Source of the DNA: Aedes albopictus
Taxonomy: Eukaryota; Arthropoda; Insecta; Diptera; Culicidae
DNA length: 64,000 bases
Direction: 5' to 3'
Assembly: GCF_035046485.1 (NCBI RefSeq)
Contig: NC_085137.1
Coordinates: forward strand, 451,352,980-451,416,979
Positions 43,755 through 56,288 of this stretch are shown here, in pieces. Every line of letters begins with the position of its first letter. The stretch's first letter is position 1. The position numbers were made by a program, and so were the translations under genes. Under the pieces are notes generated by a model that had not been told where the DNA came from, did not search any database, and saw only the letters and a list, made by a program, of their open reading frames with translations.

Positions 43755-44606
43755 CTAAAAAAAAACAGACGTTCAAGTATGCTGCGCAGAATCAGATACC
43801 CATGAACCCAAACCTCTACGTATGAAACGGGGAAGATTCCCTTCTTGGTGCCGATTCGTCCCTCGAACCAGTTCTCGTCCACTCGTCGGGTTAGTGTAAC
43901 CAGCTCTCCTTTCAGCAGCGACAGTTCGACCGCCGTTTGAGCGGTGAAGTTGAACTTGGCGCGGGCCTTTCCCTCGCGCTGGGGCTTCTTCGGCAGGGGT
44001 TTGGCACCTTCCCGTGGGAGGATCTACAATCAGGTCAAGGATATAACACTACTGTTGTATGTTCAGAGATTTCGGTCACTTACTTCAATGTAGTTGGCAG
44101 GCAAGAGTCCGATCATGGCATTGTGTTCACCTTCGTACCAATTCTTGTCGATTTGTCTCCGCAGGTAGATGAGGTCACCCTTTTTGAACGACAGTTCCCT
44201 GAAAATACACCCATCAAATAGTTATTAGTTGTTTCACGGAGTCATCCTTGTTCAACGAACCTAGCGGACTGGCCCTGGAAGTTGTACAGCGCCCGGGCAA
44301 TGATCGTTCGCGACAGCACCTGGCCGCCGGCCGGTTTCGGCGAGAGGTCCGCTTCGAAGTCCTCGTAGCGGTTCAGCGGGATCGGCGACTTCTGCGAGGG
44401 CGTGAAGTTGTCGGTGTGCCGTCGGTTGTGCAGATCTTCGAGCTCGTGCATGTACTTGCGGCGTCGTTCCTCCTGGTAGACGCGGCGCATGTGCTCCGCC
44501 TGCCGGTACGCCAGCTCATCGTCCGGGATGGCTTCCTTGTACTCGTACCGGATGGGCGTCTTGTAGTGGATGTTGACATCGCTCTCGATGTAGCGACGGG
44601 GAGACT
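43549..44606 (-). CDS. CAP: Sorbin/CAP (SORBS-family) SH3 adaptor protein, four internal exons
   Basis: Four consecutive minus-strand exons (44606-44261, 44198-44084, 44023-43814, 43754-43549) join in register to encode about 292 residues. Exon lengths and phases agree (346, 115, 210 and 206 bp). The first exon gives a charged linker typical of the family ([32 protein letters not shown]) and the start of SH3-1 ([13 protein letters not shown]). SH3-1 continues with [21 protein letters not shown] and [11 protein letters not shown]3-2 has [26 protein letters not shown] and [14 protein letters not shown] proteins (Drosophila CAP, vertebrate ponsin/vinexin) link vinculin and other focal-adhesion partners to actin and signalling proteins. 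The N-terminal SoHo region, third SH3 domain and both gene ends are not seen here, so the gene is partial. Family assignment is very secure; the exact orthologue is inferred. Confidence 0.93.
43814..44023 (-). CDS. CAP: SORBS-like exon C (SH3-2)
   Basis: Acceptor CTGATTGTAG, donor GAG|GTTTGG, phase 0 at both ends. Begins with [20 protein letters not shown], a proline-rich spacer between the SH3 domains, then the whole core of SH3-2 up to FPVSYVE. The intron to exon B is 60 bp. Confidence 0.92.
44084..44198 (-). CDS. CAP: SORBS-like exon B (core of SH3-1)
   Basis: Acceptor TATTTTCAG, donor GAA|GTAAGT. Encodes [15 protein letters not shown], then [20 protein letters not shown], covering the RT-loop acidic/hydrophobic pattern, the conserved Trp and the PxxY-binding Pro/Tyr. 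The intron to exon A is only 62 bp. Confidence 0.92.
44261..44606 (-). CDS. CAP: SORBS-like exon A (linker and start of SH3-1)
   Basis: Bounded by acceptor CTCCCATCAG and donor GCTAG|GTTCGT. It starts with two bases completing a codon and ends after AG of an Arg codon completed by exon B. It is GC-rich compared with its AT-rich surroundings, as expected for a conserved exon. Confidence 0.9.
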
Positions 44607-46280
44607 CTGATGGGAGAGGATAAGAAATGAATACAGAGAAAAGAGATGAATTAGGTGGGAATATCGGTAATGGGCATTGAGAATATGAAAGAGGTCTAAG
44701 TGAATTTAAGTGATGAATAAACAATTGCAATTGAGAAAGTCTCACATGTTTTTCCTAGAAATATTTGGTAACCTAACTTGCCATGCCTCGACTCCAGATA
44801 ACTGAAGATGTACAACAAATAGAGTTATTATCACATTATTACATCTGATAGCTACAGAAATCAAAATTACATCGATCAGGTTTAAGTGGGTATTTCGAAA
44901 ATCTAAGTATCTGAAGTTGAAGTCATACGTTCACGTCAACACGTCAAGCTTATTTTATTTCATATCTGCATGTGTCAATGCAATACAATGCAATGAGAAG
45001 ACTGATTTTAACCAGATTACCCCCGCTACTCAAAAAAATTGTCGAGGTCTGATGAAGAGGTCATCAAATATTACCAGGAGCATATGATGGAATATAATAA
45101 CCTTATGTAGCTTATTGGAGTACCAAATTCAAACGACGTTAAGCCTTTCCTTCCCACGACTTTGAACAACTATTTCTATGCCAAGAAAGCGTTTCCGAAG
45201 TGCTTGAACAAAAGTTATTGCAAATTTCCCAAATTTTTCGAAATCAATAATAGTATATCCATGGTTTTTTTTATTGTTTATCAATTGTTACACTATTGAA
45301 AGAAGTAGTTGGGTGTTGGGTTTACCTAATGATATTACAATCATATTCTAAAGACTATTGCATCATATTCATCTAATTCCGTTTGTCTCGAGCTCGTCGA
45401 AAGTCGATGGTATGGTGCTCTAGAGCAACCATGGGAAGCAGAGGGTTAACCTACAGTTAAATGAACTCAAATACCAGGTAATCCCAACAGGTCAGAAATA
45501 TTGTTCTGCAAATTACTTTGTTCTATTCGATGTAATATTTTTTTTGTCTGTTTTAACGAGATTTTTAACCCTAGGCTAGTTCATCTCGGGGCCCACGTTT
45601 TACTTCCTATCCGAAGGAAGAACACACATTTTATGAGTATGTCGGGAGTGTGTTGGGTCCTTGCATGATAGTCTTGTGTTCTAACCACCACACCAGGTCC
45701 GCTCTACTCGATGTATTATTGGTGACTGTGGTCAACAGTTTTTTTTTATTGAAAATAATAATTATTGTCCACATACGACTCTCGGAAGTCAAGACATGCC
45801 TTTTATCATGCCGTCTAGGGTTCTACAACATTCGTTGGTTATACAAACAATTTTATCAAGAGCGATTAATAAAATAGTAAAAAGTATGTGAGGATAAACT
45901 TGTTTTATTTTATTCATGCCATTTGAAAATTACAAATGATTACTTGGCCTTCGGTTGTTCAGAAGTGTTCAGAAATCCCAAGAGCTCAAAGAAATCATAT
46001 GTATTGGACATTTTTTTGAACCGATATCAATTTCATCAAACTAAACATGAAAATTTCCGTTGAGACACTAAGTTTATATAAAAGATTTGAGAGTGCGAAT
46101 CGTTCATGGTTATTTATTTATCAGGCCCAGCCCAGTGAACCACCAGCTTTACACTAGCTAGTTACTACTTGGTCGAAACTAATTAATGTAGCACAAAATT
46201 CACTGTAAAAATCGCTATTTTAAATTTTCAGTTGAGATTAAACGAGAAAATTTGTTAAAATTCTAAAATATATAAATTTC
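44607..46280. other. Probable upstream intron of the SORBS-like gene
   Basis: Follows the exon A acceptor on the minus strand. AT-rich, with no further exon recognised. A candidate element or RNA was not seen. Confidence 0.45.
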
Positions 46281-47870
46281 TTGTAATCAATTTTTAGCTA
46301 TCCTCATGGTAAATCTCCAGTGAATATTTCTTATAATTTTTAGTGGAATAACAGAACTATTTTTTGAAAGTCTCTCAAAGGTGTTTCTAGAAGAATTTTG
46401 GGAATATCGCTGTAGAAATTGTTTAGGAAATTCTGGAAAGTTTTTAGAAAAAAAAAAATGCACATCAAACAAGTTAGAAATAAACCAATTTTTTAAACAT
46501 TAAATTTCTGACGAATACGCAAAAAATGTGCAGTGGGTGACTACCGAAAAAAGAAACAGTTTCCCTAGCTATTCGTAAATGGAAGAATTCAAGATAATTT
46601 TGGGAAAGTGCGATAGGATATTGCAATAAAAATGATAGAAAAAATTGGAAAAAATATTACGGAAATTGGTTCCTGGATGATTTTTTCAAGTGTTTGAGAG
46701 GATTTTTTGACTAAATTCTTGGTATAGTTTTTGAAGAAACATCTAAAAAGTGATCAGATTCCTAGAGAAATAAAAAAAAAACAAATCAAAAGTAGAACAT
46801 TTTTGGTGGTATTTTTAAAGAATATTACATAGGATGAATATCTAGCGAAACTAGTAGAGGAATTTATCAAAACTATTTCAGATAATCCCTGTGGAAATTT
46901 ACAAAACATATTTAAAGCATAATCTTTGTGGAACTTTTGAAATAATGTTTGAAAAAAAAAACTTTTATAAATTCCTGCTAAACTTCTAAAATAATGGAGA
47001 AATTTCTACCTGAATTAATAAACAGATTACCGGATAAAGAGAGTTCGACTGTTACGATCTATAGATGTACTAATTTCGGTGCTATAGTCTTACGCATTAG
47101 AACGAATCTTAGGGAAGAATCTTAAACCCTTCGTTTTAATTCCCTAAGATTGCACTGAGTATAGTAGTAGCACTATTAATGAACAGGTTTTGTTAAATTC
47201 CCAAATTGAAAAATGTGGGAAGTATCCAACAAAATGATGGGCTTCCTGGGAGTATTTTCGCAATGAAATGTTGCTAGAATATGAAAATAATATAATAATC
47301 GTTCTTGCTGGGTTTCAATTGGAGATTTTCTAGAAAATTAGTGAAAATAAAAATCTTGAGAAGGGAATCGGGTGAGCCCTGTTGAAAGTTGCAGTAAGTT
47401 ATTTTTATGGAGCATCAGGAAGAAAGTCCCTGAAAGAAGTAATGAAGGACTTTTGGAAGAAGAACCAGTGGACATTCCTGAAGAAACATTTCTTGTTGAC
47501 TTTCCATGTTGTTTCTGGTGAAGCGCTCTGACAATCTGCGTTTTTTATGAAATTTGTACCAAAGTATAGTTTGGCGAAACACTTGAAAGTCGAACTATTA
47601 ACGGGAACTTCTTATAAAAAAAATCTATGACGCAGAACTCTTACGGCAATTCCCAACATGTTTACCAGCGAAAGCCATGGAGGAATTTGCAGTACAAATG
47701 ATGTAAATTCAGACAGGAATTTTAGTGTTACCTCCTTGGGATTGCATAATAAAAATTCCGATGAACTCCTGCTCGAGTTTCTGGCATATTTGGAAAGAAT
47801 CTTTCTGAACTCATTAAACAAGTTTTATTTAATATTTCAAGCGGGCTTTCACAGGGCCTAGTTTTCTTCC
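46280..47870. repeat. Degenerate short-repeat tract
   Basis: Diverged GGAAATTC, GAAGAATTTTG and TTCCTGAAG-like words in mixed orientation, similar in style to 38600-41540 but weaker. A small hairpin AATCTTAGGGAA...TTCCCTAAGATT lies near 47104-47152. Confidence 0.45.
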
Positions 47871-48777
47871 AACATCAACATTCCGTTTATATTTTACTTC
47901 GCAAGCTATCTTCAATCTTGGAGCTGAAACTTCTCGGTTTCCACGATGTTCTTGTTGTTTGAACAAGAGACAGTTAAATCTACACAGATTATGCAAGAAT
48001 CCTAAAACGATGTGGTTCAGAATCTTTTAACCAGCTAATACCCAACCCCGCCCTTAGACGGGGTATAGTTTGAGCATTTTTGAAGCATCATTTTTTCCTG
48101 GGAAATCGATACTTTTATATTTTTGGCTGATATTTAAGACTGTTCTGTATACCTTAAAATAGTTAATAATGCCCTTTAAAGCGTATTTATATTTTTTGAA
48201 ATAATAGAAAAATTGATGTTTTGGTTAGTTTTAAGATGTCATTGTTTCTTTTGTATTGAACCGCCACAATTAACATATTTCTTTTCCAGAATCGTTCTAT
48301 TAAAGTAAAAGAGTTTAGGGAAGTTGAATACACTCTAAAGATATTTATTTAAAATGAAAATTTACGGAAAATATAATTTTCTAGAAAAAAAAAATAAAAA
48401 TATTTTAACAAAAGTTCTGAAATTTAAAGATGTTTTCGCCTTAAAAAATCAACATCTCAAATAGGCTTCCAGGAAAAATTTAAAAGTGTAAGGATGTTCA
48501 AAAACAAAAAATAGAAGAATAAAAAAACAAAATTCTCAAAATTGTAAATTATAAAGATAAGATAAACGGTTTTAGATGACGAAAAGTTTATTTAGATCAA
48601 AATAAAAAAAGGCCTAAGAAGTATCCATAAAAAATTAAAACATTCTTCCAGCCTTTTTCACCCAAGCTCTGCCAAAAAAAATGGGAGCAAAAAAACATAA
48701 GAAGAGGAATCCTGAACTATTTTCTAAAGGAAGTTTGTTGAGTCTTAATTTATATGTTTTTTCTAGGAATGTAGATA
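47871..48777. other. AT-rich intergenic or intronic stretch
   Basis: Nothing recognised; several short poly(A) and poly(T) runs. Confidence 0.45.
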
Positions 48778-49679
48778 CAGTAATGTTCCGATTTTATCAC
48801 GGCCTCCGCGCGTCAGTCCATTATTTTTCATTTATTTGCTGTTACATTTGAGAGCAAGTGCTTAAGATGAATGTTGAAGCTACTTTAACCGCTTGTCATT
48901 TTTTGCGCGTTCTCAAAACGAATTTTAAGTGACGATTTCGCTGGTGGTTCGGCCGGTATTAGGCCACCCAGTCAGTTTTCCACGTGTTAAAGTGTAATTA
49001 TTCAGCGTAGTATCATTTGGGAGTTTCGGTGTGATGCCAGTAATCGCTGACTCGTTTGATCGCTTCACGTCGTTTTGAGTGAACGCGGCAATGAAATCAA
49101 TCCTATTTCGGTCGTTGCTGCATCGCTGGAGAAATAAGAATACAACTTTATCACGGCAGACTATGAAGAACTTGGTGAGATCTTTCTAATTAAAAAACGT
49201 CATTTTATTCATACATGGGATATTTACCATACCAAATACGCGCCAGAAACAAAAATGCAAATTTTTGATTCAGGAAGTGTTAATGCATTTCAGATATCCA
49301 ATTGATATCCGGATGCATCAATGCGGGGCTTACTGTTTCAGAAAACGACCTCAAGATGTACGTGGAAGCCCTGTCATACTTGAAATGGGTCGTTGGACGT
49401 GCAGTAGAGCTATCACCTTCCATCTCCAGGACTAAAAGTGTTTGCGTCTATGGATAAAAGTTAAAAATAGGCGCAGGCATTTTTCTTCCATAAAAGCACT
49501 GTCGGTCAGTGGGAGATGGATTGTACATACATACATACATACATACATACATACAAGTGCTTAAGATGAATGTTGAAGGCGTGTATTGCAACGTTGAAAA
49601 TATAAAATATGCGTACAGATTTTGTAGAATATCCAAAAGCATTTTTGAAAAGGGGCGTGATAAAATCGGAACAATACTG
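48778..49679. mobile_element. pogo/Tigger-like TIR element with TA target, 902 bp
   Basis: Left end CAGTAATGTTCCGATTTTAT, right end ATAAAATCGGAACAATACTG, giving roughly 25-bp inverted repeats. TA flanks both sides (48776-48777 and 49680-49681). Ends starting CAGT with TA duplication fit the pogo branch of Tc1/mariner. No transposase frame is visible. Inside is a direct repeat (CAAGTGCTTAAGATGAATGT near 48855 and 49554) and a (TACA)n run. Confidence 0.65.
49524..49555. repeat. (TACA)n microsatellite
   Basis: About eight pure tetranucleotide units, inside the pogo-like element. Confidence 0.95.
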
Positions 49680-49681
49680 TA

Positions 49682-51457
49682 TCATTAAAAATAAGTTAAA
49701 AGAATCCGTCGAAAACTTTTCTTGGAATTCCATTTAGATCTTTTCCATGTTCTCAGCCCGTTACTTATAATACAGCCATTCCTAAGAAAATCGATATAGT
49801 GTATCTTCAAATGTCGTGATACTTGGTGTGTTTGTTATTCATCGAAAATAATTGGACCCATATTTTTTTTATTTCAAGGTGTTTGACATTGAAGTTTTCT
49901 GAATGATTTTTTAAAATAAAACTATTGAAATTTATTTTTTTTTGTTTAAAAAATATTGTGTTGTAGTTTTAAGGAAAAAAAAACTTTTTAATAGGATCAA
50001 ATCGTGTAAAACACTTTTCAATTACCATGTTCTTATTTACCTCTACTCGAGAGAGCAATAAAGTCATTTGAATGCACGTATGTTTCATTCGTAGAAATTG
50101 TTCGGCTGTTGAAACCAATAGTCAAAGCAAATAGAGCAGACAATTCATATCCGTTTGTCTATGACTCAAACACCAACAATGCCAATTTCACATACCGTAG
50201 TGGGTGCGCTCGCGCACTTCGCTGATGTAGTCAATAGTGTAGCGTGCGGTGTGCTCGATCGCTTGATTTGCCAGCAACTTCCTCCAATCTCAATTATTGT
50301 CGTCGTCAATTGTCATTGCACTTGCAGTGGAACTACCCCAAGAGCTACCAATCAACTAACCAATAGCCATCAAAGCCGAGTGAAAGATATGCTACAAATT
50401 GCGAGCTGAATTTCAATTAGTTTCTTTCCGTAGCTTGGCGTACCGCACTAGAGTGGGGGAAATCAAGGTTTGATGCACCATATTTTTTGTGATCGAGGCT
50501 TTAAACAAGATGTATCAATTGGTGGAGCAATTAAAATCTTCAAATGCAAACTACATTGAAAGAGTTTTTCTGTGTTTAAAAAATCAATGTAGAATATTTT
50601 ACTTATTTGATGAATGGAACATGATGAGAATTAAAACTGGAAAGGCTTTCAATTGTCTAAAACAAGCATAGTCAGACAAATACCGAGGGGAGTTATTTCA
50701 CAGCAGTGACTTTTTTTACACTGATTCCCCCACCCGAAGACCGATCGCGGTGAAATGGTGCACAAGAAACTATATGATAATCTGTCGCCAAGTTTGGTAA
50801 CTTTTCTGCGGTCGCTGCGCAGGGTGCAGCGGAAGGTATGCAAGGGGTGGGGGGTTCATGTGGTAAGGTCGCCCATGGTAGTAAGAGGGTTAGGGTCGAT
50901 TTCACCACACTGCTGGTTGCGAAATTATTGCATTTTCCCATGAAGCAATGGGTGTGTGTGTTGAATGGCACGAGGTGGGGTGGCACTTGATTTTGTTCGT
51001 GTTGCAATGGGTAATAGACAGACACGGCGGCAATAAAGATTAGAGACAGAAAGTGGACTAATCGATACGTATTACATTAGGTGTATCGATTCGAATCGGA
51101 TTTGTTTTCTTCGATTTAGTTTCACTTGCACCTTTTAGTTGGATGATTGGAAATTAAAATTGGTTTTGGTGGCCGGGCATCGATTACATTGGCGAACGTT
51201 GACAGTTGGATACAAATTGATCTCATTATGAAGAAGTGTTGTGTGGACTTTCGATCGAACAACTTACTTGTCAAGCTTGCAGATAACTTTTGGTACTTTT
51301 GCCTTCTCAAGATCAAGTCATTTTAATGAATTGTTCTATCTGAAACAAATTACTCGAGACACTTTATTTTCTGTAGTTTGTTATAGCACTTGTTCAAAGG
51401 CAATTATTGAAATGTGGTACATCTGAGAAATGGTGGGGAAATGAATTTATATCTGCG
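49682..51457. other. Intergenic or intronic stretch
   Basis: No gene recognised. Small frames at 50155-50409 and 50489-50671 have no domain and no splice context. The part around 50750-51000 is somewhat GC-richer, also without a recognisable product. Confidence 0.4.
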
Positions 51458-51610
51458 ATTGGGGACTACGAAGGTTGATGAGCCGGGAAACACTCTTTCT
51501 TCCTACGGGGTTTCTTATGGGAGTATGAGTGAAAAAAAGCAAAAAATCTTCCCTCCTTCACTTTCTCACAGAAAACCGCAAACAAAATCATCACCTTCGT
51601 AGTCCCCAAT
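51458..51610. mobile_element. Hairpin MITE, about 153 bp
   Basis: Ends ATTGGGGACTACGAAGGT and ACCTTCGTAGTCCCCAAT are perfect inverted repeats, extended imperfectly by TGATGA. The interior is non-coding. No clear target duplication, so unclassified. Confidence 0.6.
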
Positions 51611-51739
51611 AGGGCAGAACCGGTGGAGTACTAGATTAGAAGTAGTTCTGCATAGCATCGGATCTACAAGCGTAATCACATAGGATCTAAGGTTTAAAAT
51701 CTCATAGGCACATTAATGTTCAATCAATTTTCCTCTGAA

Positions 51740-52178
51740 CCCCCAAAAAAGCCTTGAAATATCTATTAAGAGGGGAGATGCTCCCTTAGAAGCCTTCATA
51801 AAGCTCACTGAAACTCTCAGAAATATCTTGAAATTAATTGAAACTCATTGAAAGGCCTCCAAACACCTCTGTAGCAGTTCAGAACCCTTTAGAACCCCGG
51901 AAACCTCCCCTAAACACCAAAACCCTCCATAACCACTCTGAAATATCCCTGAAATTTCCTAGAAAGCCACTCTCAAATCCCTTTTAAACATTTCAGGGTG
52001 TAAAACACTCTGAAACGAGTTGAAACGCTTTCAAAAGCCACTTGAAATCTGTAAATTCCTTGGTAGGCCCCTGAAACCCAAACAAACCCCTGCGGAACCC
52101 TCTGAATCCTTTTGAAGACCATTGAAAACACTCTGAAACCGAGTCCGAAACATCTCTGAAACTCCCTTGAAAGCTACT
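51740..52178. repeat. Degenerate CTGAAAC-type minisatellite, part 1
   Basis: Many imperfect iterations of words such as CTCTGAAAC, CCCTGAAA and CCTTTGAAA, with no fixed period; split from its continuation by the TTAA element at 52183. Confidence 0.6.
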
Positions 52179-52182
52179 TTAA

Positions 52183-52297
52183 CCTTTCGGGACGCGCGCC
52201 ATCAAGCAACCGAAACTGCACCGCGCTCGCGCAGTATACGACGAGCGAGGTTTTTTGGAGGTGTTGTACTTTTTACAACAGCGCGCGCGCTGAAAGG
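52183..52297. mobile_element. TTAA-flanked MITE, 115 bp
   Basis: Flanked by TTAA at 52179-52182 and 52298-52301. Left end CCTTTCGGGACGCGCGC, right end GCGCGCGCTGAAAGG. Strikingly GC-rich ends for this AT-rich locus. Non-coding. Confidence 0.8.
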
Positions 52298-52301
52298 TTA
52301 A

Positions 52302-53801
52302 ACTCGGAGACTACTTTCAAACCACATTGAAACTTCTTGAACCTTCGAAACCACGTGGATCCCCCTAGAATGCCTAAACGGACTCTTATATTGAACAGGC
52401 TGGAAGCCATTACCCCGAACCGAAATTTGTAGTAAAATTCCTGCAACCACTGGGTTGCAAAAAAAAAACTCCAAAACGGAATCCCAGGTACAACATCTGG
52501 AGGGATTGCTTTAACATAAGCATAAAACGTTTTAACGCTACTACTAGTAGGGTTTCTGGCGATATCAGAAAGCAATGGAAATTCTATGGGTTTGACGAAA
52601 TATTTAATGAAATTGTTCAAGAAATTATAGCGGATGAGTTCAGGTTTTTTTTCAGAGATTTTTCTGCAATTTTTCTGAAAAGTCTTTAGCGAAAATGCAG
52701 AACGAATGTTTAGCCGATTTTAACGGATGTTTTTGAACTCTCTCAAGATTTGTTAGGGTTTCCCAACATTTTTTTCTTTGCATTCCTCAAGGAATTCATA
52801 GATTTGCCATATTTATCACATGTTCAATTCAGAAAGAAGAAGTTAGGAACAGATTCTTTATTCCTTAGGAACAGATTCCTAAAGTAATTCTGAACGAAAC
52901 TCTCAAAAGAAAAAAATCACCAAAAAATTTTATTGGTTTGATATGTGAGACCAATTGAATTCAAAAATTCTTGTAAATTGCTGCAGACATTCTTGAAACT
53001 CATTTAATATTTCTGTAAAAAACTCCTTAACAAATCTTTGAAACTGCTGTTAAAGAGAGTTTAGAATGTTTTTGACATTATTTTAAAAACTCCGAGGAGA
53101 TATCCTTAAAAGTTTCGAATTTTCATCATTTCTGTTGAACAAACAAACACGAATATTTAACAGGGATTTTTTGGCTTTCCGTTTTACAAATTTCTGGAGA
53201 TTTTCCAGATTTAAGGCGAAAATTTTCTATAGAAATTCCGGTAAAATACATTGTGCAATTGTAGAATACTGATTAATTGAAATGGAAAAAGGTGTTAAGC
53301 CTTATAATCAAAAATAAAATCAAGGGATGTTTCTTGATTTGTGTTTTTTTTCTTATATTACAATTTTATTCGCGAAGTGAAATTTTATGAGCAGGGCTCC
53401 TGAAATGTGGGGGGCCGAATCCACGGCCAGCTGATCCTCCTCCCCTAAATGCGGTCCTGTTAATCCTGTTCGAAATCATGGCGACTATATGGCACTGATT
53501 GATTTCGTTCATAAGTTATGAACATGTTACATATATAATAAAAAACGAAACAAACAACGATTCAACCTTATGATATGAGTGGGATTAAAATGGAAGCACC
53601 CTGCAGAAAGGTAAGCACAGTGTCCCTACAATGTTGCCGACTGAGCAGGTGGAAATGATATGCGTGGATGTTAAATCTTGTAAAAATCAACCACATCGGC
53701 AACTAATTGCTCCCAACTCATATCGCATGTTTGCACGATAACGATGTGTAATGATTGTTAGTACCGCCGGTACTGCCAAGCCAACAACAGTCAGTGGGTA
53801 G
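52302..53801. other. AT-rich stretch with degenerate repeats
   Basis: Begins with more CTGAAAC-like repeats (to about 52370), then AT-rich TTTTTCTG/GAATTC-type degenerate words to about 53330. A 115-codon minus-strand frame at 52273-52620 overlaps the MITE and the repeats and is not considered a gene. Confidence 0.4.
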
Positions 53802-54992
53802 TAGGCCTGTCCAGCTTTTCAAAAATGTTCTCTGATTCTCAAGTCCACCCCCATATTATGATTGGCATGCTAGAAGAAGTAACTGGTCAAAATTTCAGCC
53901 AAATTCATTAAAATTAAGAGGTGCATCAAATCAATTTTGTGTTTTTCGACTATTTTTGAACTTCAAAAAATCATACCTACACTAAAACTTGTCAAAACTT
54001 TATTCTTTTGACAGAAATTGAAAGCTATATTTGTTTGCTACAACTTCTCCGAACAACGTGTGCCAATAAAATTGAAGGAAACATGTGTAATAATTACATT
54101 TGTAATCAGAAAAACCTTAAAAAGTTGATTTTTTGATAGATTTCGTTCTGGAACACCCTAATATACGTAATAAGTTGGATTTCTCAAAACGGCATCATAT
54201 TCTCCAATATTTCGTGGTTATTTGCTTCCTTGACACCAAAGCTGTAGGAGTTGAGCAAAAATTACTAAAATTCGTGAAAGCCAAATGTGGCCTAAAAACT
54301 AGCTTTTCGGGTGCAATCACGCTTTGGCGCGCAAAAAGTGGCATCGCGTCAGCACTGATATGATAGCCAACACCTGTCATCACGCTTGTTTGTTATCACC
54401 CGTGATAGGGGGTAGCTAAGGCAAACTACAAGGAAGCAAAGCTACTACGTTCAGTACAATTTCGCGCCACAGCGTGATTGCATCCAAAAAGCTAGTTTTT
54501 AGGCCACATTTGGCTTTCACGAATTTTAGTAATTTTTGCTCAACTCCTACAGCTTTGGTGTCAAGGAAGAAAATAACCACAAAACATTGGAGAATATGAT
54601 GCAGTTTTGAGAAATCCAACTTATTACGTATATTAGGGTGTTCCAGAACGAAATCTATCAAAAAATCAACTTTTTAAGGTTTTTCTGATCACAAATGCGA
54701 TAATTACACATGTTTCCTTCAATTTTATTGGCACACGTTGTTTGGAGAAGTTGTAGCAAACAAGTATAGCTTTCAATTTCTGCCAAAAGAATTAAGTTTT
54801 GACAAGTTTTAGTGTAGTTATGATTTTTTGAAGTTCAAAAATGGTCGAAAAACACAAAATTGATTTGATGCACCTCTTAATTTCAATGGATTTGGCTGAA
54901 ATTTTGACCAGTTACTTCTTTAAGGATGCCAATCAAAATATGGGGGTGGACTTGAGAATCAGAGAACATTTTTGAAAAGCTGGACAGGCCTA
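53802..54992. mobile_element. hAT-like foldback element, 8-bp target duplication
   Basis: A 1,191-bp element composed almost entirely of two inverted arms of more than 500 bp around a short centre near 54370-54420. Ends are TAGGCCTGTCCAGC and GCTGGACAGGCCTA. GTGGGTAG flanks it on both sides (53794-53801 and 54993-55000) and fits the hAT preference nTnnnnAn. The arms contain mirrored open frames that share a protein-like stretch (DFVLEHPNIRNKLDFSK), but these are not complete proteins. Confidence 0.8.
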
Positions 54993-55000
54993 GTGGGTAG

Positions 55001-56288
55001 GTAAATATCGCCTTTGACGATGGCTGAGTGAAACCTATGAGCCAGTCCTCTGCGACTCAGTCGGTCATATCAGTCGGCTTGATTATTTTTACACGCGTTC
55101 ATAATTATACGGTTCGGTGATTGGACAAATAAACATCGTCTTTACTAGGTACGTGATGCATTGCAGGCCTGACTGCAGGCGGCGAAAATATGACAGCTTT
55201 CTTTGTAATGTGGTGAGCCATGCAGAAAATCTGCGCTCGTCAAAGAAAAGTAATTTTATCACCTGTTTTAATGTGAGATTGCTGGTACTTACTTGCTGTT
55301 GTAGAGTTAATTAATATTGTTGACGATTGGAATGTTGAGACGTTACTTGGAGTATAGTAGTTGCAGATGGCAGTCCATGCAGTCTACGTTTTTTTCGTCT
55401 CAGTGTTTGCAGCCTTTACAATACACTACGACTACTGCGGGTAGAAAAACTTATCGGGACATGCAAAATATTCATTTATAATTTGAGCATGAGCATGAGC
55501 ATAGATGACCGCACAATTCGTAGTTGCTACTCCGTGATTGATCGGAGCAATCGAAATTGCACAGAGAACCAATGAATGGGGCTTGGGACTAGCGTTATCA
55601 ATGCCATGCAAAATTTCTATTTATTATTTGAAGATAAACAGTACTTAACAGATATATATTTTACAGAAAGTACTGTATGGTATCTGTATATGAGAAATTA
55701 ATATAATTTATTAAGTTTATATCATTATTTAAGTCAGTTAAACATTCATACTTATACTGAACGAGGAGTGTTCACTCAGTTTTGAATGACCAGTAGATGC
55801 CATTCTTCTACTATTTATGTTTTGACTTCAACTTCATTTAAGAGTTTGTATCCATTACAAAACAGCAGCTTCCGCTACCACTAAATCCCTTTATGAGACG
55901 AGTTATTATGAAATCATCCATCCTCATATACCTATGCCAAATTCGGATTGCAGCAAACAGCCAGTTTTCAGCGCAGGGGACCACATCCGAGATTGCCACT
56001 CTGTTTTTCTATATTGTGCTGCTGTTGATGTTGATGTGGTTGAATGTTGCTCTTCGTCGTCATTTTAGCTCATTATGTAGGTATCTCTGCAGCTTGGTAT
56101 ATGCTGCCAGTAGTAACAGATATTGCAAGCAACGTTCATATGGGCAAAAATTATTAAACTTTCACTCTCGTCGTGTTTATCGTTCGCTGCAAGTAAGATG
56201 CAGGTACAGAGGGGATCGGGATTTGAACTCAACTCTGCCTTCCTCCTGTAGGGCAGTGAAGGCGCAATCAGCGATGGCTTAGCGGTAG
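55001..56288. other. Intergenic stretch
   Basis: A 129-codon ATG frame at 55893-56282 contains one hydrophobic stretch (FFYIVLLLMLMWLNVAL) but no recognised domain. Near its end lies a tRNA B-box-like GTTCAAATCCC on the minus strand (about 56213-56225), suggesting a decayed tRNA-related sequence. No confident gene. Confidence 0.35.

Noticed and set aside
44248..44610. 120-residue plus-strand frame
   Set aside because: Antisense shadow of SORBS-like exon A, whose minus-strand frame is clearly the conserved one.
52273..52620. 115-residue minus-strand frame
   Set aside because: It overlaps the TTAA MITE and degenerate repeats; no domain and no splice context.
4133..55000. CRISPR-like arrays
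   Set aside because: The repeats are contiguous satellites or dispersed elements without unique spacers, in an animal genome.
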